From Pseudomonadota bacterium (GTDB taxonomy: Bacteria > Pseudomonadota > Gammaproteobacteria > Woeseiales > Woeseiaceae): a stretch of DNA of 20,316 bases. Where the stretch lies: positions 1 to 20,316 of the forward strand of contig JAPUKV010000087.1 in the NCBI GenBank assembly GCA_027295475.1, read 5' to 3'. The notes below the pieces were generated by a model. It worked only from the letters and a program-made list of their open reading frames with translations. It made no database searches and was not told the DNA's origin. The first letter of the stretch is position 1; each line of letters opens with the position of its first letter. Below, one piece after another: positions 13,526 through 20,316 of the stretch. The translations under genes and the position numbers were made by a program.

Positions 13526-15658
13526 ATGGTCACTTCCGAGCTCGAAAACCGGACAAAAAGCAGCGATGAGGAACGCCTTGTAGGCGCAGCCCGGCAATTT
13601 CTCGCTGCACTGCCCGCGCAAGAGCAGATCAGGCAGCAGCTCGCGGAAGGCCGGGCCATTGCGGATATCGTCGAGGGTCTGGGTCTGCCGCCGGCCGTGA
13701 TTGCGGCGGTTCATGTCTATCCCCTGCTCCGTGACGATCTGCTGGGGAGTGCGAAGCTGGAGGCCAGCGATATTGGAGAGCTGGCCGGAATTGCCCATGG
13801 GCTGGTACAGCTTGGCAGGTTCAGGCTGCCGCCAGACTGGCAACCCGGAGAGGCGCTTGCCGTGCAGCAGTCGGAGGCGCTGCGCAAAATGCTACTGGCC
13901 GTCGCGTCCGATGTGCGGCTGGTGCTCGTGCGCATCGCCGAACAGCTGTATCGATTGCGCAATGCAAAAAAAGCACCGCCGGATGAGCAGCAGGCACTGG
14001 CAATCGAGACCCGTGAAATCTATGCGGCACTGGCGAACAGGCTCGGCGTATGGCGACTCAAGTGGGAACTGGAGGACCTCGCTTTCCGCTATCTCGAATC
14101 GGATACCTATAAGCAAATCGCGCAGACACTGAACGAAAAGCGTACCGAGCGGGAATCGTTCATTGACACGGTCAAATCACAACTGCTGAGCGAGCTCGCG
14201 AAGGCAGGACTCGACGCAGACATCAGCGGCCGGCCCAAGCATATTTACAGCATATGGCGAAAGATGCAGCGTAAAGGATCGGGTCTCGAGCACATTTTTG
14301 ACGAACGTGCCGTGCGGGTGCTCGTCAAGGACGTCAGAGAATGTTACGCGGCGCTCGGCGTCGTTCATAACCTGTGGTCATACCTGCCGGGTGAATTCGA
14401 CGACTACATCGCGCATCCGAAGGAAAATAATTATCAGTCATTGCATACGGCCGTGATTGGCCCGGAAGGCCGAACGATTGAAGTGCAGATACGCACACAC
14501 GATATGCACCGACAGGCAGAACTCGGTGTTGCAGCGCACTGGCGCTACAAGGAAGGCGGTTCTCCGGAAGCGGCCTTCGATCAGAAGATCCGTGTCATCC
14601 GACACATGCTCGAACCATCGGACCAGGGTGACGAACTACTCGACCAGATTCGTGACGACGTTTTCGAGGATCGCGTATATGCGGTCAGCCCGAAAGGTGA
14701 CGTCGCCGAGATGCCCGCCGGCTCGACACCGCTCGACTTTGCTTATCACGTACACACTCAGGTCGGCCATCGATGCCGCGGCGCCAAGGTCAACGGCCGC
14801 ATAGTGCCGTTGACCTACAAAGTTCAGAACGGTGACAAAATCGAGATTATTACAGCGAGTCAGCCGAAACCCAGCCGCGACTGGTTGAACCCGCAGCTTG
14901 GCTACCTGGCGGCAACACGAAGCAGGGCCAAGGTCAGGACGTGGTTCAGGCAGCAGGACAAGGAACAAAACCGGCGTCAGGGACGGGAAATGCTTGATCG
15001 TGAACTGGCACGACTGAACGTGCGCGACATACCGGCCAACGAGATCGCAACGCATCTCAAATTCAAAGACAGCGAAGCGTTTTGCACTGCGCTCGGCGCT
15101 GGAGACTTGTCAACTGCCGCGATCGCGACTGCGCTGCAGAACCTGCGTCGTGATGAGTCCGTCGAGATTCTCAAGAAGCCACGGCAGAGAAAGTCAAAGG
15201 GAGCGAAGCAACACGCGACCGCGATCAGTGGCGTTGGTGATCTGCTCTCTACATTTGCCAGGTGTTGCCGTCCCGTGCCACCGGAACAAATTGCCGGTTA
15301 CATCACACAAGGCCGCGGTATCAGCATCCATCGCCAGGATTGTGGCAACTTTCTCCGCCTGAACTCGCGGAATCCGGAACGCGTCATCGAAGTTGACTGG
15401 GGTGACTCCGAGCAGGCGAGCTATCCTGCGGAACTAAAGTTGTACGCTTACGATCGACAAGGCCTGCTGCGCGATATCAGCAGCGTACTTGCCGATGAAA
15501 AAATCAGCTTGCTTGCCTTGCAGACAAAATCGGACAAGAAAACAATGCAGGCCATCATGGAACTCAGTATCGAAGTCCCGGGCCTGCCGGCATTGAGTCG
15601 AATCATCAGCCGGCTCGAGCAGGTCGCGAACGTAACTTCAGTGCGTCGTAGAAATTAG
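13526..15658 (+). CDS. relA: GTP pyrophosphokinase RelA (monofunctional (p)ppGpp synthetase)
   Basis: RelA transfers pyrophosphate from ATP to GDP or GTP on stalled ribosomes, producing (p)ppGpp. The product is 710 residues (E. coli 744), with a shorter N-terminus. The N-terminal hydrolase-like domain (about 20-185) lacks the HD and ED metal residues. The synthetase domain contains RPKHIYSIWRKMQRKG (236-251) and PGEFDDYIAHPKENNYQSLHT (288-308 in part). E290-F-D-D293 is the acidic motif of synthesis-only RelA, as opposed to RxKD in bifunctional SpoT/Rel. A TGS domain (384-443), a cysteine-containing zinc-finger-like domain (C580, C581, C606) and an ACT domain (about 635-707) follow. No clear ribosome site precedes the ATG, so the start is the least certain part. 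Confidence 0.95.
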   Translation: MVTSELENRTKSSDEERLVGAARQFLAALPAQEQIRQQLAEGRAIADIVEGLGLPPAVIAAVHVYPLLRDDLLGSAKLEASDIGELAGIAHGLVQLGRFRLPPDWQPGEALAVQQSEALRKMLLAVASDVRLVLVRIAEQLYRLRNAKKAPPDEQQALAIETREIYAALANRLGVWRLKWELEDLAFRYLESDTYKQIAQTLNEKRTERESFIDTVKSQLLSELAKAGLDADISGRPKHIYSIWRKMQRKGSGLEHIFDERAVRVLVKDVRECYAALGVVHNLWSYLPGEFDDYIAHPKENNYQSLHTAVIGPEGRTIEVQIRTHDMHRQAELGVAAHWRYKEGGSPEAAFDQKIRVIRHMLEPSDQGDELLDQIRDDVFEDRVYAVSPKGDVAEMPAGSTPLDFAYHVHTQVGHRCRGAKVNGRIVPLTYKVQNGDKIEIITASQPKPSRDWLNPQLGYLAATRSRAKVRTWFRQQDKEQNRRQGREMLDRELARLNVRDIPANEIATHLKFKDSEAFCTALGAGDLSTAAIATALQNLRRDESVEILKKPRQRKSKGAKQHATAISGVGDLLSTFARCCRPVPPEQIAGYITQGRGISIHRQDCGNFLRLNSRNPERVIEVDWGDSEQASYPAELKLYAYDRQGLLRDISSVLADEKISLLALQTKSDKKTMQAIMELSIEVPGLPALSRIISRLEQVANVTSVRRRN

Positions 15659-15670
15659 GGGACGGACCCC
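15658..15670. repeat. GGGG-N5-CCCC inverted repeat between relA and lpd
   Basis: GGGG-ACGGA-CCCC starts at the last base of the relA stop and lies in the 26-base gap between the converging relA and lpd genes. Read leftwards it is followed by TAATTT, so it might act as a weak terminator for lpd. The stem is only four pairs. The sequence also resembles short G-rich/C-rich dispersed repeats common in some proteobacterial genomes; that comparison is from memory and not checked. Confidence 0.35.
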
Positions 15671-15684
15671 GTTAGTTGGCGATA

Positions 15685-17112
15685 TCATTTATTGACGTAG
15701 TTCAACGCGCGATTGTCTGCCGCCAGCGAGGCCTCGTGCATGGCTTCGCTCAGGCTCGGGTGTGCATGTATCGTGCGTTGCAGGTCCTCGGTGCTTGCCG
15801 AGAATTCCATCGCGAGGACGGCTTCTGAAATCAGCTCACCGGCCATTGGGCCGATGATGTGAACGCCGAGGATTTCGTCGTCGTCTTTTGCTGCAATAAT
15901 CTTGACCATGCCGGCGGTTTGCTCCATCGCTTTGGCCCTGCCGTTCGCGGCGAAGGGAAACGTACCTGTCTTATATGGCCGGCCACTGGCCTGGACTTCC
16001 TCTTCGGTCTTGCCGACCCAGGCAATTTCCGGCGCCGTATAAATGACCGAGGGAATAACGTTGTAGTTGACCTCGGCGATTTCGCCTGCGATGAGATCGG
16101 CGGCCATAACGCCTTCTTCGGAGCCTTTGTGGGCCAGCATCGGCCCCCTGACGCAGTCGCCGACAGCGAACACGCCCTTGACGCTGCTGCGACATTGATC
16201 GTCGACCTCGATGAAGCCGCGGTCGTCGGTCAGTACACCGGCATCGTCGGCAAACAGGCCATCGGTAAAAGGCCTGCGACCAACGGCGACGACCAGTTTT
16301 TCGACGCTAAGAGTTTGAGAACCGTCATTGTCGTCGTACTTGACCGTGACGCCCTTGGCCGACGCCTTCGCTGACGTGACATTCGCGCCAAGGTGTATTT
16401 TTAGCCCGTGCTGCTTGAAGTGCCATGCCGCATCTTTCGCAATCTGCTTATCGGCCATAAACAGAAAGTCGTCCATCGCTTCCAGAATAATGACATCCGC
16501 ACCAAGCCGGTTCCAGACGCTACCCAGCTCGAGGCCGATTATGCCGGCGCCAACGACGCCGAGTGTCTTGGGGACTTCCAAAAACTCCAGCGCGCCCCAG
16601 GAGTCGACAATGCGCTGGCCATCGAATGGAGCGATCGCCAATTCGACCGGCGTTGATCCGGATGCGAGAATGACGTAGCGCGCATCGAGTTCTTCGATGT
16701 CGCCATCGGTCGGCGTGAACTCGACCTTCTTGCCCGCCAGCAGTTTTCCATGGCCGACGAGTCCTTCTATCTTATTCGCTTTGAACAATCCGGCGACGCC
16801 GCCGGTCAACTGTCTGACAATAGCAGCCTTGCGTTTCTGCATTACAGCAACATCGATAGCGACCTCAGATATTTTGATGCCGTGTTTGCCGAACTCATTC
16901 TCGGCACGATGAAACAGCTCCGAAGATTCCAACAATGCTTTAGAGGGTATGCACCCTGCATTCAGGCAGGTTCCACCGAACGCATTACTGCCGTCCAGGT
17001 TTTCCCATTCGTCAATGCAAGCTACGTTCATACCGAGCTGGCTCGCACGGATCGCGGCCACATAACCGGCTGGCCCGGCACCAATCACAATAAGGTCGAA
17101 ACTTCTGCTCAT
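15685..17112 (-). CDS. lpd: Dihydrolipoyl dehydrogenase (E3)
   Basis: This FAD enzyme reoxidises dihydrolipoyl groups with NAD, here most likely for 2-oxoglutarate dehydrogenase because it follows sucB. The product is 475 residues, standard for E3. The FAD-binding motif is VIGAGPAGYVAA (9-20), and the redox disulfide is C49/C54 in GGTCLNAGCIPSK. The NAD-binding GVVGAGIIGLE lies at 185-195, and FAVGDCVRGPMLAHK is the second FAD contact. The C-terminal catalytic pair is H451 and E456 in HAHPSLSE, with Ser where Thr is commoner. The ATG at 17112 has AAGAG upstream and lies 49 bases after sucB, behind a hairpin. Confidence 0.96.
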   Translation of the reverse strand: MSRSFDLIVIGAGPAGYVAAIRASQLGMNVACIDEWENLDGSNAFGGTCLNAGCIPSKALLESSELFHRAENEFGKHGIKISEVAIDVAVMQKRKAAIVRQLTGGVAGLFKANKIEGLVGHGKLLAGKKVEFTPTDGDIEELDARYVILASGSTPVELAIAPFDGQRIVDSWGALEFLEVPKTLGVVGAGIIGLELGSVWNRLGADVIILEAMDDFLFMADKQIAKDAAWHFKQHGLKIHLGANVTSAKASAKGVTVKYDDNDGSQTLSVEKLVVAVGRRPFTDGLFADDAGVLTDDRGFIEVDDQCRSSVKGVFAVGDCVRGPMLAHKGSEEGVMAADLIAGEIAEVNYNVIPSVIYTAPEIAWVGKTEEEVQASGRPYKTGTFPFAANGRAKAMEQTAGMVKIIAAKDDDEILGVHIIGPMAGELISEAVLAMEFSASTEDLQRTIHAHPSLSEAMHEASLAADNRALNYVNK

Positions 17113-17131
17113 GAATTTCTCTTGATATTAG

Positions 17132-17151
17132 ACTGCGACGGCCGCCGCAGT
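17132..17151 (-). promoter_or_regulatory. Strong hairpin between sucB and lpd
   Basis: A 20-base near-palindrome, ACTGCG-ACGGCCGC-CGCAGT on the plus strand, can fold on the transcribed strand into eight pairs, including one G-U, around a GGCC loop. It begins 10 bases after the sucB stop and ends 19 bases before the lpd ATG. No T run follows, so it is more likely an mRNA stability, processing or partial-termination element than a full terminator. Confidence 0.5.
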
Positions 17152-17161
17152 ACGCATCGAT

Positions 17162-18400
17162 CTACAACTGCAACAGTAAGCGGCCGGGATCCTCGATCAA
17201 CTGCTTCAGTTTCACCAGAAACTGAACCGCTTCCCGGCCATCGATTATCCGGTGATCGTATGTCAGGGCAACATACATCATCGGACGGATGAGCACTTCG
17301 CCGTCAACCGCCATCGGCCGTTCCTGGATCGCATGCATGCCCAATATGGCGCTCTGTGGCGGGTTGAGAATCGGTGTCGACAACAGCGAACCGAAAACAC
17401 CACCGTTGGTGATCGTAAAAGTTCCGCCGGTCAAGTCTTCCATGGTCATCGTGCCATCTCTGGCTTTCCTGGCCAGTGCGGCAATGTTGCCTTCAATTTC
17501 GGCAAAACTTTGCCGGTCGACATCACGAAGTATCGGGACCATCAAACCACGGTCGGACGACACTGCGATTCCAATGTCGTAATAGTCGTGATAGATAATA
17601 TCGCTGCCTTCGACCGACGCGTTCACAAGGGGAAAATTCTTTAGTGCCTCGACCGATCCCTTGGCAAAGAACGACATGAAGCCGAGTCGTTCGCCGTGTT
17701 CTTTTTCAAACACTTCCTTGTATCGCTTACGCAAGGAAATGACCTTGGTCAAGTCAATCTCGTTGAACGTCGTAAGCATCGCGGCACTGTGTTGTGCTTC
17801 CACCATGCGCTCGGCAATACGTGCGCGCAATCGCGTCATCGGCACACGCTGTTCATTTCTCCCGGCACCAGCGGGCAGGTGGACCGCCGCTACGGCGGAT
17901 GTGGGATCGCCCGGAGTTACATTTTCGTCGGCGTGACTTTTCAGGTAGGACATCACATCGGCTTTGGTAATTCGCCCGTCCTTGCCGGTGCCGGTGACAG
18001 TTACTGCGTCCAGGTCGTGCTCATCGAGCAGGCGCCGCACAGACGGGCTGAGTTTATGTGCGCTTGCCACGCTTCTCGGAGGCCGGGCCTCGAGATTTTC
18101 CACGTCCGCTTGCTCGACCAACTGTATCTGCGCTTTGGCTGCCGGTCGCGCGGTAGTTCCCTCACCTTCCAAGAGAATCGCGAGTACCTGTCCGCTCGTT
18201 ACCGTCGTGCCGCCGGTGATTTTGATTTCCTGCAAAGTGCCCGATGAGGGTGCCGGCACTTCAAGCACTACCTTATCTGTCTCCAGATCGACGAGATTCT
18301 CGTCTCTTGCAACCGCATCACCTTCTTTCTTGTGCCATGCAAGCAGCGTTGCGTCAGTCACTGACTCGGGCAACTGAGGAACTTTGATTTCGATATTCAT
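17162..18400 (-). CDS. sucB: 2-oxoglutarate dehydrogenase E2, dihydrolipoyllysine succinyltransferase
   Basis: E2 forms the core of the 2-oxoglutarate dehydrogenase complex and passes the succinyl group from lipoyl to CoA. The product is 412 residues. The lipoyl domain (about 2-78) carries the lipoylated K43 in [11 protein letters not shown]. An Ala/Glu linker leads to the E1/E3-binding domain (about 116-153, [17 protein letters not shown]). The catalytic domain starts near [19 protein letters not shown] (185-203) and ends with H383 and D387 in [10 protein letters not shown]. The opening [18 protein letters not shown] in part marks the 2-oxoglutarate rather than pyruvate E2 family. Its ATG overlaps the sucA stop as ATGA. 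Confidence 0.97.
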   Translation of the reverse strand: MNIEIKVPQLPESVTDATLLAWHKKEGDAVARDENLVDLETDKVVLEVPAPSSGTLQEIKITGGTTVTSGQVLAILLEGEGTTARPAAKAQIQLVEQADVENLEARPPRSVASAHKLSPSVRRLLDEHDLDAVTVTGTGKDGRITKADVMSYLKSHADENVTPGDPTSAVAAVHLPAGAGRNEQRVPMTRLRARIAERMVEAQHSAAMLTTFNEIDLTKVISLRKRYKEVFEKEHGERLGFMSFFAKGSVEALKNFPLVNASVEGSDIIYHDYYDIGIAVSSDRGLMVPILRDVDRQSFAEIEGNIAALARKARDGTMTMEDLTGGTFTITNGGVFGSLLSTPILNPPQSAILGMHAIQERPMAVDGEVLIRPMMYVALTYDHRIIDGREAVQFLVKLKQLIEDPGRLLLQL

Positions 18401-20316
18401 TTAGTCTTCCGTGTTTCTTTTCTCGCCTTGACTTTCATATCAAGCGCAGCCTCGACCAGGGCCTGTTGTTGCTGCAGATGCAATTTAAATATACCGGATG
18501 CGGGCGCTGCTGCGCCCGGCCGGCCGGCATAAAAAAGTTGCCGTGGGCCGCCCAGGGGCTCCTGCAGACGATGCCTAATTTGATACCAGGCACCCTGGTT
18601 CTGCGGTTCTTCCTGGCACCAGATGACGTCGTTCGCGTTCGGGTATCTGGCGATAATTTTCGCGAACTCTTCAACCGGAAACGGGTAGAGCTGTTCGATG
18701 CGGACGATGGCAACATCGGAAATACCGTGTATTTGCCGCGCCTCAACGAGATCGTAATAGACCTTGCCGCTACAGAACACGAGCCGCCGCGTTTTCTTCG
18801 CGGCAATGTTGCTGCCGTCGGGAATGATCAGCTGAAAGCGGCCGTCGGACAAGGCGCTCAATGGAGACACTGACATTTTGTGGCGCAGCAGACTCTTCGG
18901 CGTCATGACGATGAGCGGTTTGCGAAATGGTCGCAGCATCTGCCTGCAAAGCATGTGAAACATTTGCGCGGGCGTGGACGGCACACATATCTGCAAATTG
19001 TGTTCCGCGCTCAATTGCAGGAATCGCTCGAGCCGGGCAGATGAGTGTTCGGGTCCCTGTCCTTCATAGCCGTGCGGCAGGAACAGGGTCATGCCGCACA
19101 AACGTCCCCATTTCGCTTCACCGGAACTGATGAACTGATCGATAACCACCTGGGCACCGTTCGCGAAATCGCCGAACTGGGCTTCCCAGATCACCAGTGT
19201 GTTCGGCTCTGTCGTCGCATAGCCATACTCGAAGGCCAGGACGGCCTCCTCGGATAGCAGGGAATCGATGATTCTGAACGACGAGGGCCGGTCAGATATA
19301 TGCTCGAGCGGAATGTATTCCTGCCGGTTGGCCTGGTTATGCAGTACCGCATGGCGGTGAAAGAACGTGCCGCGACCACTGTCCTGGCCGGTCAGACGGC
19401 AATTGTGACCCTTTTTTATGAGGCTGGCATAGGCCATCGTTTCGGCGAAGCCCCAGTCCATATCGATTTCACCTGCCACCATTTGTACTCGCGCGGCCAG
19501 GATGCGCTGTACCCTGCCATGCGGCACGAACCCGGCCGGCATCGCCGTGATCGATTTGCCGAGTTCTGCGACCAGCGCCGGACTGAGCGTCGTATCGACC
19601 GGTTCGTCCCAGTCGGCGCCGAGGTATGGCCGCCAGTCGACCGTGAACTCGTCGCCGATCAAGCCGAGCGACGACCTTGGCACGGGTTGTCCGCGATCGA
19701 GGCGTTCGCGGTAGTCCTCCTGCAACTGGCTGATGCCGGCAGCATCGATCAGACCTGCGTCGACGAGTCTTTCGGCGTAGAGTTCGCGGGTCGTATTGTG
19801 CTGACGGATCCGTGAGTACATGACCGGCTGCGTTGCAGCCGGCTCGTCCGCTTCATTATGGCCATGGCGGCGATAGCAAACGAGATCGATCACGACGTCC
19901 TTCTTGAATCTTTGCCTGTATTCCAGAGCCAGTCGCGTGACGAAAATCGCGGCCTCGGGATCGTCACCGTTGACATGAAATATTGGTGCCTCGATCATCT
20001 TGGCGACGTCGCTGCAATATGGCGTAGAACGCGCATCGTCCCGGCGACTGGTCGTGAAGCCGATCTGGTTGTTTACGACGATGTGAATAGTCCCGCCGGT
20101 TCGGAACCCGTTTGTCTGCGACATCTGAAATGTTTCTGTCACGACGCCCTGTGCACTGAATGCGGCATCACCGTGCACGAGAACGGGTACGACTTCCTGT
20201 CGCTCGAGGTCGCCACGACGCTGCTGGCGTGCCCGTACGGAGCCCTCCACGACCGGATCGACTATCTCGAGATGTGAGGGGTTGAATGCGAGCGCAATAT
20301 GCACATTACCGCCCGG
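18397..20316 (-). CDS. sucA: 2-oxoglutarate dehydrogenase E1 (5' end cut by right edge)
   Basis: E1 is the thiamine-diphosphate enzyme that decarboxylates 2-oxoglutarate and succinylates the E2 lipoyl arm. The visible C-terminal 639 residues are all in frame to the window edge, where the peptide reads [19 protein letters not shown]. About 300 N-terminal residues of the usual 930 or so lie outside. Visible landmarks include [21 protein letters not shown] in part, [14 protein letters not shown] in a cofactor-binding region, and the transketolase-like segments [19 protein letters not shown] in part and [23 protein letters not shown] in part. The C-terminal [15 protein letters not shown] is typical of SucA. 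The GTG at 20304 is internal and not the start. It begins the sucA-sucB-lpd operon. Confidence 0.97.
   Translation of the reverse strand, partial: PGGNVHIALAFNPSHLEIVDPVVEGSVRARQQRRGDLERQEVVPVLVHGDAAFSAQGVVTETFQMSQTNGFRTGGTIHIVVNNQIGFTTSRRDDARSTPYCSDVAKMIEAPIFHVNGDDPEAAIFVTRLALEYRQRFKKDVVIDLVCYRRHGHNEADEPAATQPVMYSRIRQHNTTRELYAERLVDAGLIDAAGISQLQEDYRERLDRGQPVPRSSLGLIGDEFTVDWRPYLGADWDEPVDTTLSPALVAELGKSITAMPAGFVPHGRVQRILAARVQMVAGEIDMDWGFAETMAYASLIKKGHNCRLTGQDSGRGTFFHRHAVLHNQANRQEYIPLEHISDRPSSFRIIDSLLSEEAVLAFEYGYATTEPNTLVIWEAQFGDFANGAQVVIDQFISSGEAKWGRLCGMTLFLPHGYEGQGPEHSSARLERFLQLSAEHNLQICVPSTPAQMFHMLCRQMLRPFRKPLIVMTPKSLLRHKMSVSPLSALSDGRFQLIIPDGSNIAAKKTRRLVFCSGKVYYDLVEARQIHGISDVAIVRIEQLYPFPVEEFAKIIARYPNANDVIWCQEEPQNQGAWYQIRHRLQEPLGGPRQLFYAGRPGAAAPASGIFKLHLQQQQALVEAALDMKVKARKETRKTK

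Noticed and set aside
13321..13569. An 82-codon plus-strand frame in the yebC-relA spacer, running into relA
   Set aside because: It overlaps the relA start in another frame, has no ribosome site and has no recognisable motif.
1..20316. A previously undescribed system such as a defence island, biosynthetic cluster or mobile element
   Set aside because: Every full-length frame fits a well-known housekeeping family, and gene order matches known operons.

Overview
The window is an ordinary, densely packed piece of gammaproteobacterial chromosome made of conserved housekeeping operons. The evidence for the lineage is gene order. The yebC-ruvC-ruvA-ruvB block joined to ybgC-tolQ-tolR-tolA-tolB-pal-cpoB is typical of Gammaproteobacteria, and a tRNA-Lys just after cpoB also occurs in Escherichia coli. 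A three-gene thrA-thrB-thrC operon with a fused aspartokinase-homoserine dehydrogenase is likewise gammaproteobacterial. I cannot name a genus. Base composition looks moderately GC-rich and even throughout, with no obvious foreign segment.

Layout from left to right: the first codons of an unidentified hydrophobic protein run off the left edge (1-66, minus). Then come thrC, thrB and thrA (106-4875, minus), a tRNA-Lys with encoded CCA (4965-5040, minus), and cpoB, pal, tolB, tolA, tolR, tolQ and ybgC (5200-10321, minus). ruvB, ruvA, ruvC and yebC follow (10332-13258, minus). A 267-base divergent gap separates yebC from relA (13526-15658), the only plus-strand protein gene. relA converges on lpd, sucB and sucA (15685-20316, minus), where sucA is cut by the right edge.

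The groups cover four jobs. sucA-sucB-lpd encode the E1, E2 and E3 parts of 2-oxoglutarate dehydrogenase in the TCA cycle. relA makes the (p)ppGpp alarmone under amino-acid starvation. yebC-ruvCAB give a translation/transcription accessory protein and the Holliday-junction resolvasome. ybgC-tol-pal-cpoB builds the trans-envelope Tol-Pal machine used in outer-membrane constriction at division. thrABC takes aspartate to threonine. Everything from yebC to thrC, about 13 kb, reads on one strand with gaps below 160 bases, and many junctions are ATGA overlaps or 1-3 base gaps.

I found no mobile element, CRISPR array, phage gene, defence gene or new protein system. What deserves a second look is small-scale: intergenic hairpins (5144-5185, 6543-6564, 17132-17151), a lipobox on CpoB, the short Glu/Arg-rich TolA, the missing threonine leader peptide, dyads around relA, and several non-ATG starts.
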